Positions 1 through 5,276 of a DNA stretch of 5,276 bases are shown here, piece by piece. The stretch's first letter is position 1. Each line of letters starts with the position of its first letter. A program made the position numbers and the translations under genes. The notes below the pieces were generated by a model that searched no databases, was not told where the DNA came from, and saw only the letters and a list, made by a program, of their open reading frames with translations. Where the stretch lies: contig JACMMD010001071.1 in NCBI GenBank assembly GCA_014379235.1, positions 1 through 5,276 of the forward strand. The letters run 5' to 3'. This DNA comes from Anaerolineae bacterium (GTDB lineage Bacteria; Chloroflexota; Anaerolineae; Aggregatilineales; Phototrophicaceae).

Positions 1-448
1 CGCCTACTGGCAGCCGCCGGACTGGTCAGAGCCGTTCAATGCATTTGTCCCGAAATATCAGCTTGGCAGCACGTTTCCGCATTATCGTGCGGCGCTGCTG
101 CTGCACGAGTTAGCCGCCGATCATGGACTCAGCCATGTACACAACATCAGCCGGTCAGAAACCATTGCGTTTCATCTGTGGCGCAGCGCGGGCAAAGTTT
201 ATGTGCTGCTCGGCAATCTCGAAACGGGCGAATTTGGCGACTCTCGCACCCCGCGCACGGTTGAAATTCGCTTGAGTAAAACGCAGCTTGAACTGACCGA
301 CGCGGACTACCAGCTTCAACGAGTCAATTTCCCCGATGAAATCGGACTTCCGCCACAGACCGAAAATAGTGATTGGTTGATCTTCAACGTAAGTGTGCCG
401 CCCGAACAAAGCATGGTGTTTCGGCTGGATGTTGTTCGCAAAAGCTAG
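1..448 (+). CDS. C-terminal part of a protein of uncertain function, possibly a carbohydrate-active enzyme (5' end outside window)
   Basis: An open frame enters from the left edge (first full codon at base 2) and ends with TAG at 446-448, giving 148 visible residues. The start lies outside the window. The visible part begins with an aromatic-rich stretch (AYWQPPDWSEPF) and a helical segment (RAALLLHELAADHG). It then becomes beta-rich, with strand-like runs such as GKVYVLLGNLETG, RTVEIRL, WLIFNVSVPP and MVFRLDVV. That pattern, with glycine and short loops between strands, resembles the C-terminal beta-sandwich that often follows the catalytic barrel of glycoside hydrolases, but I recognise no diagnostic motif and the catalytic part is not visible. 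If it is a glycosidase, the sulfatase downstream could act in the same breakdown route; this is inference. The candidate promoter after its stop suggests the next gene can be transcribed separately. I am sure it is a real coding region and unsure of the family. Confidence 0.75.
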   Translation, partial: AYWQPPDWSEPFNAFVPKYQLGSTFPHYRAALLLHELAADHGLSHVHNISRSETIAFHLWRSAGKVYVLLGNLETGEFGDSRTPRTVEIRLSKTQLELTDADYQLQRVNFPDEIGLPPQTENSDWLIFNVSVPPEQSMVFRLDVVRKS

Positions 449-458
449 ATGTAAGATT

Positions 459-486
459 TTGTAATATCTCCTAAAAATGCTATGCT
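459..486 (+). promoter_or_regulatory. Candidate sigma70-type promoter with extended -10
   Basis: The 75-base gap between two genes is visibly AT-richer than its surroundings. TTGTAA at 459-464 matches four of six bases of the -35 consensus. TATGCT at 481-486 matches four of six of the -10 consensus, with a 16-base spacer. TG at 478-479, one base before the -10, makes it an extended -10. Transcription would start near 492-494, leaving a leader of about 30 bases before the ATG at 524. An overlapping alternative -10 (TAGATT, 486-491) is also possible. No operator-like inverted repeat is evident. Assignment is by consensus only. Confidence 0.35.
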
Positions 487-523
487 AGATTATCAACAAA
501 CCTAATCTGAGCTGAGTGCAATC

Positions 524-1786
524 ATGCGTCTTCAAAAGAAATCATCGAAGTCTAAGTACGGCGCTCCTAAACAAAGCAAGAATCGTAAACAGCCTGCCGA
601 AACCGTATCGCCGCAGCCCGATACCGAATGGATTGCACGGGCTGTAGAATCTCCTGAAAAACTGTCACCGAGCGCCGTCACGCAGTTGCGGCGCATGATC
701 GGCAATCAAGCCGTCAGCCAGCTAGTCGCCCATCCCGAAGCGCGCCCGAACCTTCAACGCAAGCCAGCGGCGAATTCGCTGCTGCAAAGCTATGCTCAGC
801 GCAGTCCTATCGCAGTTAACACAAATGCGATACACGCCACCATGATTCAACGATGGCCCACTCCCGAAGTGAACGATACGCCTGAAAAAGCCACCATAGG
901 AGGAAACTTCAAATGCCACGACGCAGTGGTATTCTGGGTGCTGCTTTCACTGGGCATTCCACGAGAAGAAGCCATCAACGGGATAAAACTCATCAATACG
1001 AAACGTGGGCCTTCTGGTGGTTGGGTATCACAAGCAATGGGTTACGATTCTGGCACGCGCATCGATGGCGCGGGTGATACCGAAGTGGGAGATATTTTGT
1101 ACCTCCCCAATAAGACTAATCCAGCGCACTCGATGATCGTCATTCCGGGAAACCGTATCAAGGGTTTTAATAACGCAGGCACGTTCGGCACGGTTGATGG
1201 TGATACATACAGCGAAGAGAACATTGCCGACAATAGTGGTCATTGGCATGGAGATATAGGGGACAGGAAATTAGGCTTCGCTATAGAGGAAGACCCGGGC
1301 AACCCGGTCTTCAAAATTGGCATTGCATCCGCTCAAAGCAAGCTCAACGACTTCATACACACTGTCGGGCAAGAAGAGCCGGATTATAATGCAGTTAATA
1401 CTCATATGAATCTAACCAAAAAGAATCCGCCTAACAATAAGAAGTGTTACATCACCACTGCTGTCACGATGACCAGAGGACTGCCCGACGACTGCGACGA
1501 ACTAACCGCTCTACGTGCGTTCCGTGATGACTACCTGCTTGAGCTGCCCAACGGCGAAGAATTGGTCGCACTGTACTATGATTATGCGCCGCTCATCTTA
1601 GAGGAAATTGCCAAGCAAAAGGACGCGGGCGCTGTCTTTGGAACGCTTTACGACGTGATTCGTTCGTGCGTGGATGCGATCAAAAACGGCGACAACGAGT
1701 TTGCATACCAAACCTACTGCCGCATGGTGATTAAGCTCCAAGAAGAATACTTGCCAGACCTAACGATGCCCGCCTATCAAATCTAG
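524..1786 (+). CDS. Putative effector-like protein: IGNQAV leader, Cys/His papain- or NlpC-like domain, CFI-box-like C-terminus
   Basis: This is a 420-residue protein with no signal peptide or membrane segment. Residues 1-111 form a basic, Gln/Pro-rich, probably disordered leader. It contains LSPSAVTQLRRMIGNQAV at about 47-64 and two QR motifs (LQRK at 77-80, IQRW at 108-111). Such motifs recur in leaders of DUF4157 and contractile-injection-associated proteins, as I recall those families. Residues about 125-255 hold KCHDAVV with Cys131, then GDILYL, AHSMIVIPGN with His202, and GFNNAGTFG with Asn216/217. The Cys, His, Asn order suggests a papain/NlpC-like fold, possibly a peptidase or amidase, but catalysis is inferred. 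Residues 308-420 resemble a CFI-box C-terminal domain (CYITTA, then LPDDCDELTALRAFRDDYLL). The residue after TTA is Val314 where a Cys is commonly seen. The ATG at 524 has only a weak upstream ribosome site, but the next in-frame Met (58) lies inside the leader motif. The sulfatase starts 45 bases downstream, so co-transcription is possible. Confidence 0.8.
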   Translation: MRLQKKSSKSKYGAPKQSKNRKQPAETVSPQPDTEWIARAVESPEKLSPSAVTQLRRMIGNQAVSQLVAHPEARPNLQRKPAANSLLQSYAQRSPIAVNTNAIHATMIQRWPTPEVNDTPEKATIGGNFKCHDAVVFWVLLSLGIPREEAINGIKLINTKRGPSGGWVSQAMGYDSGTRIDGAGDTEVGDILYLPNKTNPAHSMIVIPGNRIKGFNNAGTFGTVDGDTYSEENIADNSGHWHGDIGDRKLGFAIEEDPGNPVFKIGIASAQSKLNDFIHTVGQEEPDYNAVNTHMNLTKKNPPNNKKCYITTAVTMTRGLPDDCDELTALRAFRDDYLLELPNGEELVALYYDYAPLILEEIAKQKDAGAVFGTLYDVIRSCVDAIKNGDNEFAYQTYCRMVIKLQEEYLPDLTMPAYQI

Positions 1787-1816
1787 ATTGAACTGTATGC
1801 GCGCACCTTTTGCTCT

Positions 1817-1823
1817 GGAAAGG
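1817..1823 (+). promoter_or_regulatory. Ribosome binding site that supports the GTG start of the sulfatase
   Basis: GGAAAGG lies eight bases before GTG 1832, good spacing for a Shine-Dalgarno site. It supports that start over the ATG at 1850, which would remove the first beta strand of the sulfatase fold. The site overlaps the right arm of a small inverted repeat (ACCTTT at 1805-1810, AAAGGT at 1819-1824), so it could be partly paired in the mRNA. Confidence 0.6.
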
Positions 1824-1831
1824 TTATCGCT

Positions 1832-3322
1832 GTGAAAGCCATCGTCTGCATGTTCGACTCGCTCAATCGCCATATGCTGCCACCCTATGGCTGCGATTGG
1901 GTTCACGCGCCGAACTTTCAGCGCCTCGCAGAAAAAACTGTCACCTTCGATAACTGCTATATCGGCAGTATGCCGTGTATGCCCGCCCGCCGCGAGTTCC
2001 ACACCGGGCGCTATAACTTCCTGCATCGCAGTTGGGGGCCTATCGAACCCTTTGACGACTCCGCGCCGGAAGTCCTGCACGGGAACGGTGTCTACACGCA
2101 TCTCGTCACCGATCACACGCATTACTTCGAGGATGGCGGCTCGACCTATCACACGCGCTACAGCAGTTGGGAGTTCAATCGCGGTCAAGAGGGCGACTAC
2201 TGGAAAGGTTACATCAACCCGCCGTTCGACATCCCGCCGACGACGCGGCGCATGGAGAAAAACCAGTCAGACCGCATGTGGACGCAGGAGTTCATCAACC
2301 GCCAGTTCGCGCCCACGCCCGAAGATCAACCGCAGGCGCATACGTTCTCGCAGGGCATCGACTTTATGCGGAACAACCGCGATGCGGATCGCTGGTTCTT
2401 GCAAATCGAAACCTTCGACCCGCACGAGCCGTTCTTCACGCATCAAAAATACAAAGACCTCTACCCCGACGAATACGACGGGCCGCAGTCGGACTGGATT
2501 TCTTACGGGCGTGTCAGTGACCCCGAAGACGCGACGACCATCAACCACATGCGCTTCCAGTATGCCGCGTTGGTCAGCTATTGCGACGAGCAGCTAGGAC
2601 GCTTGTTAGATGAGATGGACGCGCTTGACCTGTGGCGCGATACCATGCTCATCGTCTGCACCGATCATGGTTTGCTGCTCGGAGAGCATGACTGGTGGGG
2701 CAAAAACATCGCGCCTTGGTACAACGAAAACGCGCATACGCCACTTTTTATATATGATCCTCGCTGTGGCAAAGCCAATGAGCGGCGGCAAAGCCTCGTG
2801 CAGTTGATTGACTTCCCCGCAACACTGCTAGAATACTTTGGCATCGAGCGTCCCGCCGATATGCAGGGCGTTCCGCTTGCGGCGACCATCGACCACGATG
2901 CGCCCGTGCGCGAGGCGGCATTGTTCGGCGCGTTCGGCGGGCATGTCAACGTCACCGATGGCCGCTACGTCTACATGCGCGCGCCCATTCCGCCGAACCA
3001 ACCGCTCTACGAATATACGCTCATGCCGACGCACATCCGCACCCGTTTCAGCAGCGCCGAGATGCAGACCGCTACGCTGGCCGAACCATTCGATTTCACA
3101 AAAGGCTGCCGCTTATTGAAAATCGACGGCAGGCCGTGGGGCAGTGTGAGTGAATTGTCCACGCTGCTTTTTGACTTGCAAACCGACCCAAACCAGCGTG
3201 AACCGATTCACAACGCCGCAGTTGAAGCCATGATGGAGCTACACTTGCTCGACTTGATGCGTCGTAACGATGCGCCGCCGGAGCAGTACACACGGCTTGG
3301 ATTGAGCGCACAAGGGACATAG
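1832..3322 (+). CDS. Sulfatase, formylglycine-dependent (Cys type), cytoplasmic
   Basis: This 496-residue protein is of usual length for the alkaline-phosphatase-like sulfatase superfamily, which hydrolyses sulfate esters using a formylglycine nucleophile and a bound divalent metal. Residues 49-59 read CMPARREFHTG, matching the sulfatase signature (C/S-x-P-S/A-R, then T-G). Cys49 is therefore the residue expected to become formylglycine and Arg53 its partner. Asp9 in FDSLNRH and Asp278-His279 in VCTDHG are the expected metal-site residues. His198 in DPHEPF and Lys291 after HDWWG fit other conserved active-site positions. HTPLFIYDP (302-310) is the usual strand near the end of the catalytic domain. 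The start is GTG 1832, chosen for its ribosome site and because the protein then begins directly with the first core strand. There is no signal peptide, so it should be cytoplasmic. The substrate cannot be told from sequence; intracellular glycans, small aryl sulfates or related esters are all possible. The maturase gene begins two bases after its stop, which strongly indicates an operon. Confidence 0.93.
   Translation: MKAIVCMFDSLNRHMLPPYGCDWVHAPNFQRLAEKTVTFDNCYIGSMPCMPARREFHTGRYNFLHRSWGPIEPFDDSAPEVLHGNGVYTHLVTDHTHYFEDGGSTYHTRYSSWEFNRGQEGDYWKGYINPPFDIPPTTRRMEKNQSDRMWTQEFINRQFAPTPEDQPQAHTFSQGIDFMRNNRDADRWFLQIETFDPHEPFFTHQKYKDLYPDEYDGPQSDWISYGRVSDPEDATTINHMRFQYAALVSYCDEQLGRLLDEMDALDLWRDTMLIVCTDHGLLLGEHDWWGKNIAPWYNENAHTPLFIYDPRCGKANERRQSLVQLIDFPATLLEYFGIERPADMQGVPLAATIDHDAPVREAALFGAFGGHVNVTDGRYVYMRAPIPPNQPLYEYTLMPTHIRTRFSSAEMQTATLAEPFDFTKGCRLLKIDGRPWGSVSELSTLLFDLQTDPNQREPIHNAAVEAMMELHLLDLMRRNDAPPEQYTRLGLSAQGT
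3312..3317 (+). promoter_or_regulatory. Ribosome binding site of the maturase gene, inside the sulfatase 3' end
   Basis: AAGGGA ends seven bases before ATG 3325 and lies in the last codons of the sulfatase. It favours ATG 3325 over ATG 3331 (the third residue, also Met), which would be 13 bases away. The arrangement suggests coupled translation of the two genes. Confidence 0.6.
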
Positions 3323-3324
3323 CG

Positions 3325-4617
3325 ATGGTGATGTCTCCCCCGACGGCTTTTCATATGATGACCAAGCCGCGCGGCGCAATCTGCAATCTCGACTGCCAAT
3401 ACTGCTACTTTCTCTCGAAAGAAAAGCTGTACCCCGACAGCAAATTTCGCATGTCGGATAACCTGCTGCAAGCCTACACGCAGCAGTACATCGAAGCACA
3501 GCGCGCCCCTGAAATCACCTTCGCATGGCAGGGCGGCGAACCGACGCTGATGGGCCTCGACTTCTTCCGGCAGGCCGTCAGCTATCAGCAGCAGTATCGC
3601 AAACGCGGCCAGCATATCAGCAACGCGCTGCAAACCAACGGCGTCACGCTCGATGACGAATGGTGCGAATTCTTCCACGCAAACAATTTTCTCGTCGGTA
3701 TCAGTCTCGACGGTCCGCGTCCACTTCACGACGCTTATCGTGTTGACAAAGGCGGACAGCCGACGTTTGACCGCGTGATGAACGGCTTGCGACTGTTGCA
3801 AAAACACGGCATCGAGTTCAATGTGTTGACGACGGTTCATGCCGCCAACGAGCAACACGGCTTAGATGTCTACCACTTTCTGCGCGACGAGGTAGGCGCG
3901 AACGTTCTACAATTTATCCCCATCGTCGAGCGCGACAACGCTACGGGTTATCAAGAAGGCAGTACGGTCACGGCGCGTTCGGTCAGTGCTGACGGTTACG
4001 GACGCTTTCTGGTCGAGATTTTCGAGGAATGGATACGCCGCGATGTCGGGCGCGTTTACGTGCAGATGTTCGACATTGCGCTGGCGGCGTGGGTTGGCGA
4101 CAGCCCCGGCCTGTGCGTATTCGAGGAGACCTGTGGCACGGCACTGGCATTGGAGCATAACGGCGACGTGTACTCATGCGACCACTTTGTCGAGCCGCGC
4201 CACTTCGTCGGCAATCTCGTAGACATCCCCTTGAGCGAGATCGTTGTCAGCAACCAGCAGCGCCAGTTCGGCCTCGCCAAGCGCGATACGTTGCCGCGTT
4301 TCTGCCGCGAGTGTGACGTGCGTTTCGTATGCAACGGCGGCTGCCCCAAAGATCGTTTCATCAACACGCCGGATGGTGAAGCGGGACTCAATTACCTATG
4401 CGTGGGCTATAAAGGCTTCTTCAACCACGTCCGCGAAGCGATGAACATTATGGCCCGCGAACTATCGGCACAGCGCCCACCCGCGAACGTGATGCGCTAC
4501 ATGGCGCAGAAAGACACGGCGCTGAAATCCACTTTCGCCAGCGCCGGACGCAACGATCTTTGCCCCTGCGGAAGCGGGTTGAAGTTCAAGAAATGTCACG
4601 GGCGGCGAAATGCGTAG
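3325..4617 (+). CDS. Anaerobic sulfatase-maturating enzyme (radical SAM/SPASM) with C-terminal SEC-C motif
   Basis: This 430-residue enzyme is expected to oxidise the active-site Cys (or Ser) of a sulfatase to formylglycine in the cytoplasm, using S-adenosylmethionine and iron-sulfur clusters. The radical SAM cluster motif is Cys20-x3-Cys24-x2-Cys27. WQGGEPTLMG at about 68-77 holds the GGE motif. The SPASM region has all eight cysteines, which by analogy with the clostridial enzyme group as Cys264, 270, 285, 340 (auxiliary I) and Cys327, 330, 336, 359 (auxiliary II). Asp286, just after Cys285, matches the proposed catalytic base of that enzyme. Residues 413-425 (CPCGSGLKFKKCH) form a SEC-C zinc-binding motif following a linker, an extra module whose role here is unknown; partner binding is a guess. 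The gene starts two bases after the sulfatase stop, so Cys49 of that protein is the obvious substrate. The TAG stop lies in the first bases of a REP-like element. A peptide-modifying SPASM maturase of another kind is less likely given the neighbour. Confidence 0.92.
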   Translation: MVMSPPTAFHMMTKPRGAICNLDCQYCYFLSKEKLYPDSKFRMSDNLLQAYTQQYIEAQRAPEITFAWQGGEPTLMGLDFFRQAVSYQQQYRKRGQHISNALQTNGVTLDDEWCEFFHANNFLVGISLDGPRPLHDAYRVDKGGQPTFDRVMNGLRLLQKHGIEFNVLTTVHAANEQHGLDVYHFLRDEVGANVLQFIPIVERDNATGYQEGSTVTARSVSADGYGRFLVEIFEEWIRRDVGRVYVQMFDIALAAWVGDSPGLCVFEETCGTALALEHNGDVYSCDHFVEPRHFVGNLVDIPLSEIVVSNQQRQFGLAKRDTLPRFCRECDVRFVCNGGCPKDRFINTPDGEAGLNYLCVGYKGFFNHVREAMNIMARELSAQRPPANVMRYMAQKDTALKSTFASAGRNDLCPCGSGLKFKKCHGRRNA

Positions 4618-4680
4618 GGGCGCTTCGTGAAGCGCCCAATCTTAGTTGATGCCGAAGGGCAGCTCACGAGCTGCCCCTAC
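4614..4680. repeat. Inverted pair of REP-like hairpins with 5'-GTAG heads (BIME-like element)
   Basis: The element is bounded by an 8-base inverted repeat, GTAGGGGC at 4614-4621 and GCCCCTAC at 4673-4680. Within it are two perfect hairpins of identical design. The left one spans 4618-4637 (GGGCGCTTC, GT, GAAGCGCCC) and the right one 4657-4676 (GGGCAGCTC, AC, GAGCTGCCC). Each has a 9-bp stem and a 2-base centre, so the real loop is probably four bases. Read from its own outer end, each arm is GTAG, GGGC stem, five variable bases, GT, complementary five, GCCC. The arms face one another across a 19-base spacer. GTAG at the foot of a hairpin is the mark of REP sequences mobilised by RAYT (TnpA-REP) Y1 transposases; that link is by analogy. 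No target duplication is apparent. No T-run follows either hairpin on either strand, so it is not a classic intrinsic terminator, although it sits between convergent genes. Confidence 0.8.
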
Positions 4681-4689
4681 AAAAGCGGA

Positions 4690-5276
4690 TCACTCCGGCT
4701 TGATGTTCGGATTCAGGCGGAAGAAGTTGGTCGGGTCATACTGCCGCTTGATCGCGGCCAACCGGGCGTAGTTCTTACCAAAGCCGTTCCGCATCATGTC
4801 GTCGCCTTCTTCCTGAAAGCCCGCGAAGTTGAGATAGCGGCTGCCATCTGAGAACGGCTCGATGTCGTGGATGAACTCGCGCACCCATTTCATATTGGCG
4901 TGGTCATCGGCCTTGTCATGCCAGTTGGCCTCGGCGTTGACGAGGAACGCCGCGCCGCGCCCATTAAAGGCGCTGGCTTTTGCGTCCACACGCTTGACTT
5001 CGCCGCCGATGTGCCACAAATCCGTCGTGCTGTACGGTGACACCTGCTTACGCGCCCCTTCCACGATTCGCTCGATAGCCGCCTCGTTCAGTTCCATGAT
5101 GTTCAGTGACTTCCAATAGTAGCGCTGGCCATCAGCGAATTCTGCGTCCAAAGCCTGCTGCGCGGCCACATATGGAATGATGCCGCTTGCGTTGACCAGC
5201 GGTGTGCCGTAATCCACAAACGGTTGCAGCGCCTTTTGTCCTTCTTGCGGTGAACCTGCATATAAGCCGCCGAAAA
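4690..5276 (-). CDS. C-terminal part of an FAD-linked oxidase with a berberine-bridge (BBE) domain (5' end outside window)
   Basis: On the - strand an open frame enters from the right edge and ends with TGA (complement of 4690-4692), giving 194 visible residues. A GTG at 5217 is internal: the frame continues upstream without a stop (FGGLYAGSPQEGQKALQPF precedes it), so the true start is beyond the window. The final 45 or so residues carry the BBE signature: YLNFAGFQEEG, then an asparagine-tyrosine segment (GKNYARLAAIKRQYDPTNFF) and LNPNIKPE. This C-terminal domain closes the substrate side of flavoproteins that oxidise sugars, alkaloids or other alcohols and amines, in which FAD is held by the N-terminal FAD_binding_4 domain (not visible). 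Cofactor attachment and substrate cannot be judged here. The gene converges on the maturase gene across the REP-like pair and is therefore not in its operon. The family is clear; the specific reaction is unknown. Confidence 0.88.
   Translation of the reverse strand, partial: FGGLYAGSPQEGQKALQPFVDYGTPLVNASGIIPYVAAQQALDAEFADGQRYYWKSLNIMELNEAAIERIVEGARKQVSPYSTTDLWHIGGEVKRVDAKASAFNGRGAAFLVNAEANWHDKADDHANMKWVREFIHDIEPFSDGSRYLNFAGFQEEGDDMMRNGFGKNYARLAAIKRQYDPTNFFRLNPNIKPE

Noticed and set aside
1292..1309. Near-palindrome GACCCGGGCAACCCGGTC within the 420-residue protein gene
   Set aside because: The stem is imperfect and lies inside a well-supported coding frame, with no second copy in the window.
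1887..2597. Long + strand frame of 236 residues within the sulfatase
   Set aside because: Its product is rich in Arg, Ser and Thr with no recognisable domain, typical of an out-of-frame reading of a GC-rich gene. The sulfatase frame has clear catalytic motifs over the same bases.
3208..3858. Long - strand frame of 216 residues opposite the maturase
   Set aside because: It overlaps the radical SAM motifs on the other strand, has no start signal, and shows no domain pattern.
4618..4676. Bidirectional intrinsic terminator between the convergent genes
   Set aside because: The stems are strong, but no T-run follows either hairpin in either direction, and the shared GTAG heads and paired design fit a REP-like repeat better. 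Some termination or mRNA end protection is still possible.
4627..4851. Small + strand gene of 74 residues starting at 4627
   Set aside because: It begins inside the first hairpin, runs through the second, and then lies opposite the FAD-linked oxidase. It has no ribosome site and reads as a shadow of the - strand gene.
5213..5217. GTG at 5217 as the start of the - strand oxidase
   Set aside because: The frame stays open to the window edge with family-like sequence upstream, and a 175-residue protein would lack the whole FAD-binding domain. The gene is simply cut by the window.
1..5276. CRISPR array, tRNA or rRNA gene, insertion sequence
   Set aside because: I saw no regularly spaced repeats, cloverleaf-like segment, rRNA-like stretch or transposase frame. 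Apart from the REP-like pair, no mobile-element end was seen.

Overview
The window appears to come from a moderately GC-rich bacterial chromosome, most plausibly a Chloroflexota-like lineage. That placement is an inference from the style of the genes: a leader with the IGNQAV motif, a C-terminal CFI-box domain, and an inverted pair of GTAG-headed hairpins. No single sequence here proves the taxon.

Layout from left to right on the + strand: the 3' end of a gene of uncertain function with a beta-rich C-terminus (1-448); a short AT-richer gap with a candidate promoter (449-523); a 420-residue multidomain protein (524-1786); a sulfatase starting at GTG (1832-3322); and, two bases further on, an anaerobic sulfatase-maturase-type radical SAM/SPASM enzyme with a C-terminal SEC-C zinc motif (3325-4617). 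On the - strand, converging on these, lies the C-terminal part of a berberine-bridge-type FAD-linked oxidase that runs off the right edge (4690-5276). The 67-base convergent junction (4614-4680) is an inverted pair of REP-like hairpins.

The best-supported functional unit is the sulfatase and its maturase. The sulfatase carries a Cys-type activation motif (Cys49-Met-Pro-Ala-Arg). The neighbouring enzyme has the radical SAM cysteines, all eight SPASM auxiliary-cluster cysteines and the Asp after the third group that are expected of an enzyme oxidising that Cys to formylglycine. Neither has a signal peptide, so maturation and desulfation are probably cytoplasmic. The natural sulfate ester cannot be read from the sequence.

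The 420-residue protein is the least ordinary gene. It has a basic leader with IGNQAV and QR motifs like those on proteins associated with extracellular contractile injection systems and DUF4157 proteins, then a Cys/His/Asn-containing domain resembling a papain-like or NlpC-like fold, then a CFI-box-like C-terminus lacking one usual cysteine. It may be a secreted or injected effector, but no injection-system structural gene lies in the window. The other notable feature is the REP-like pair. Both arms begin 5'-GTAG, have 9-bp stems with two-base centres and different but self-complementary stem sequences, and the left arm supplies the TAG stop codon of the maturase gene.
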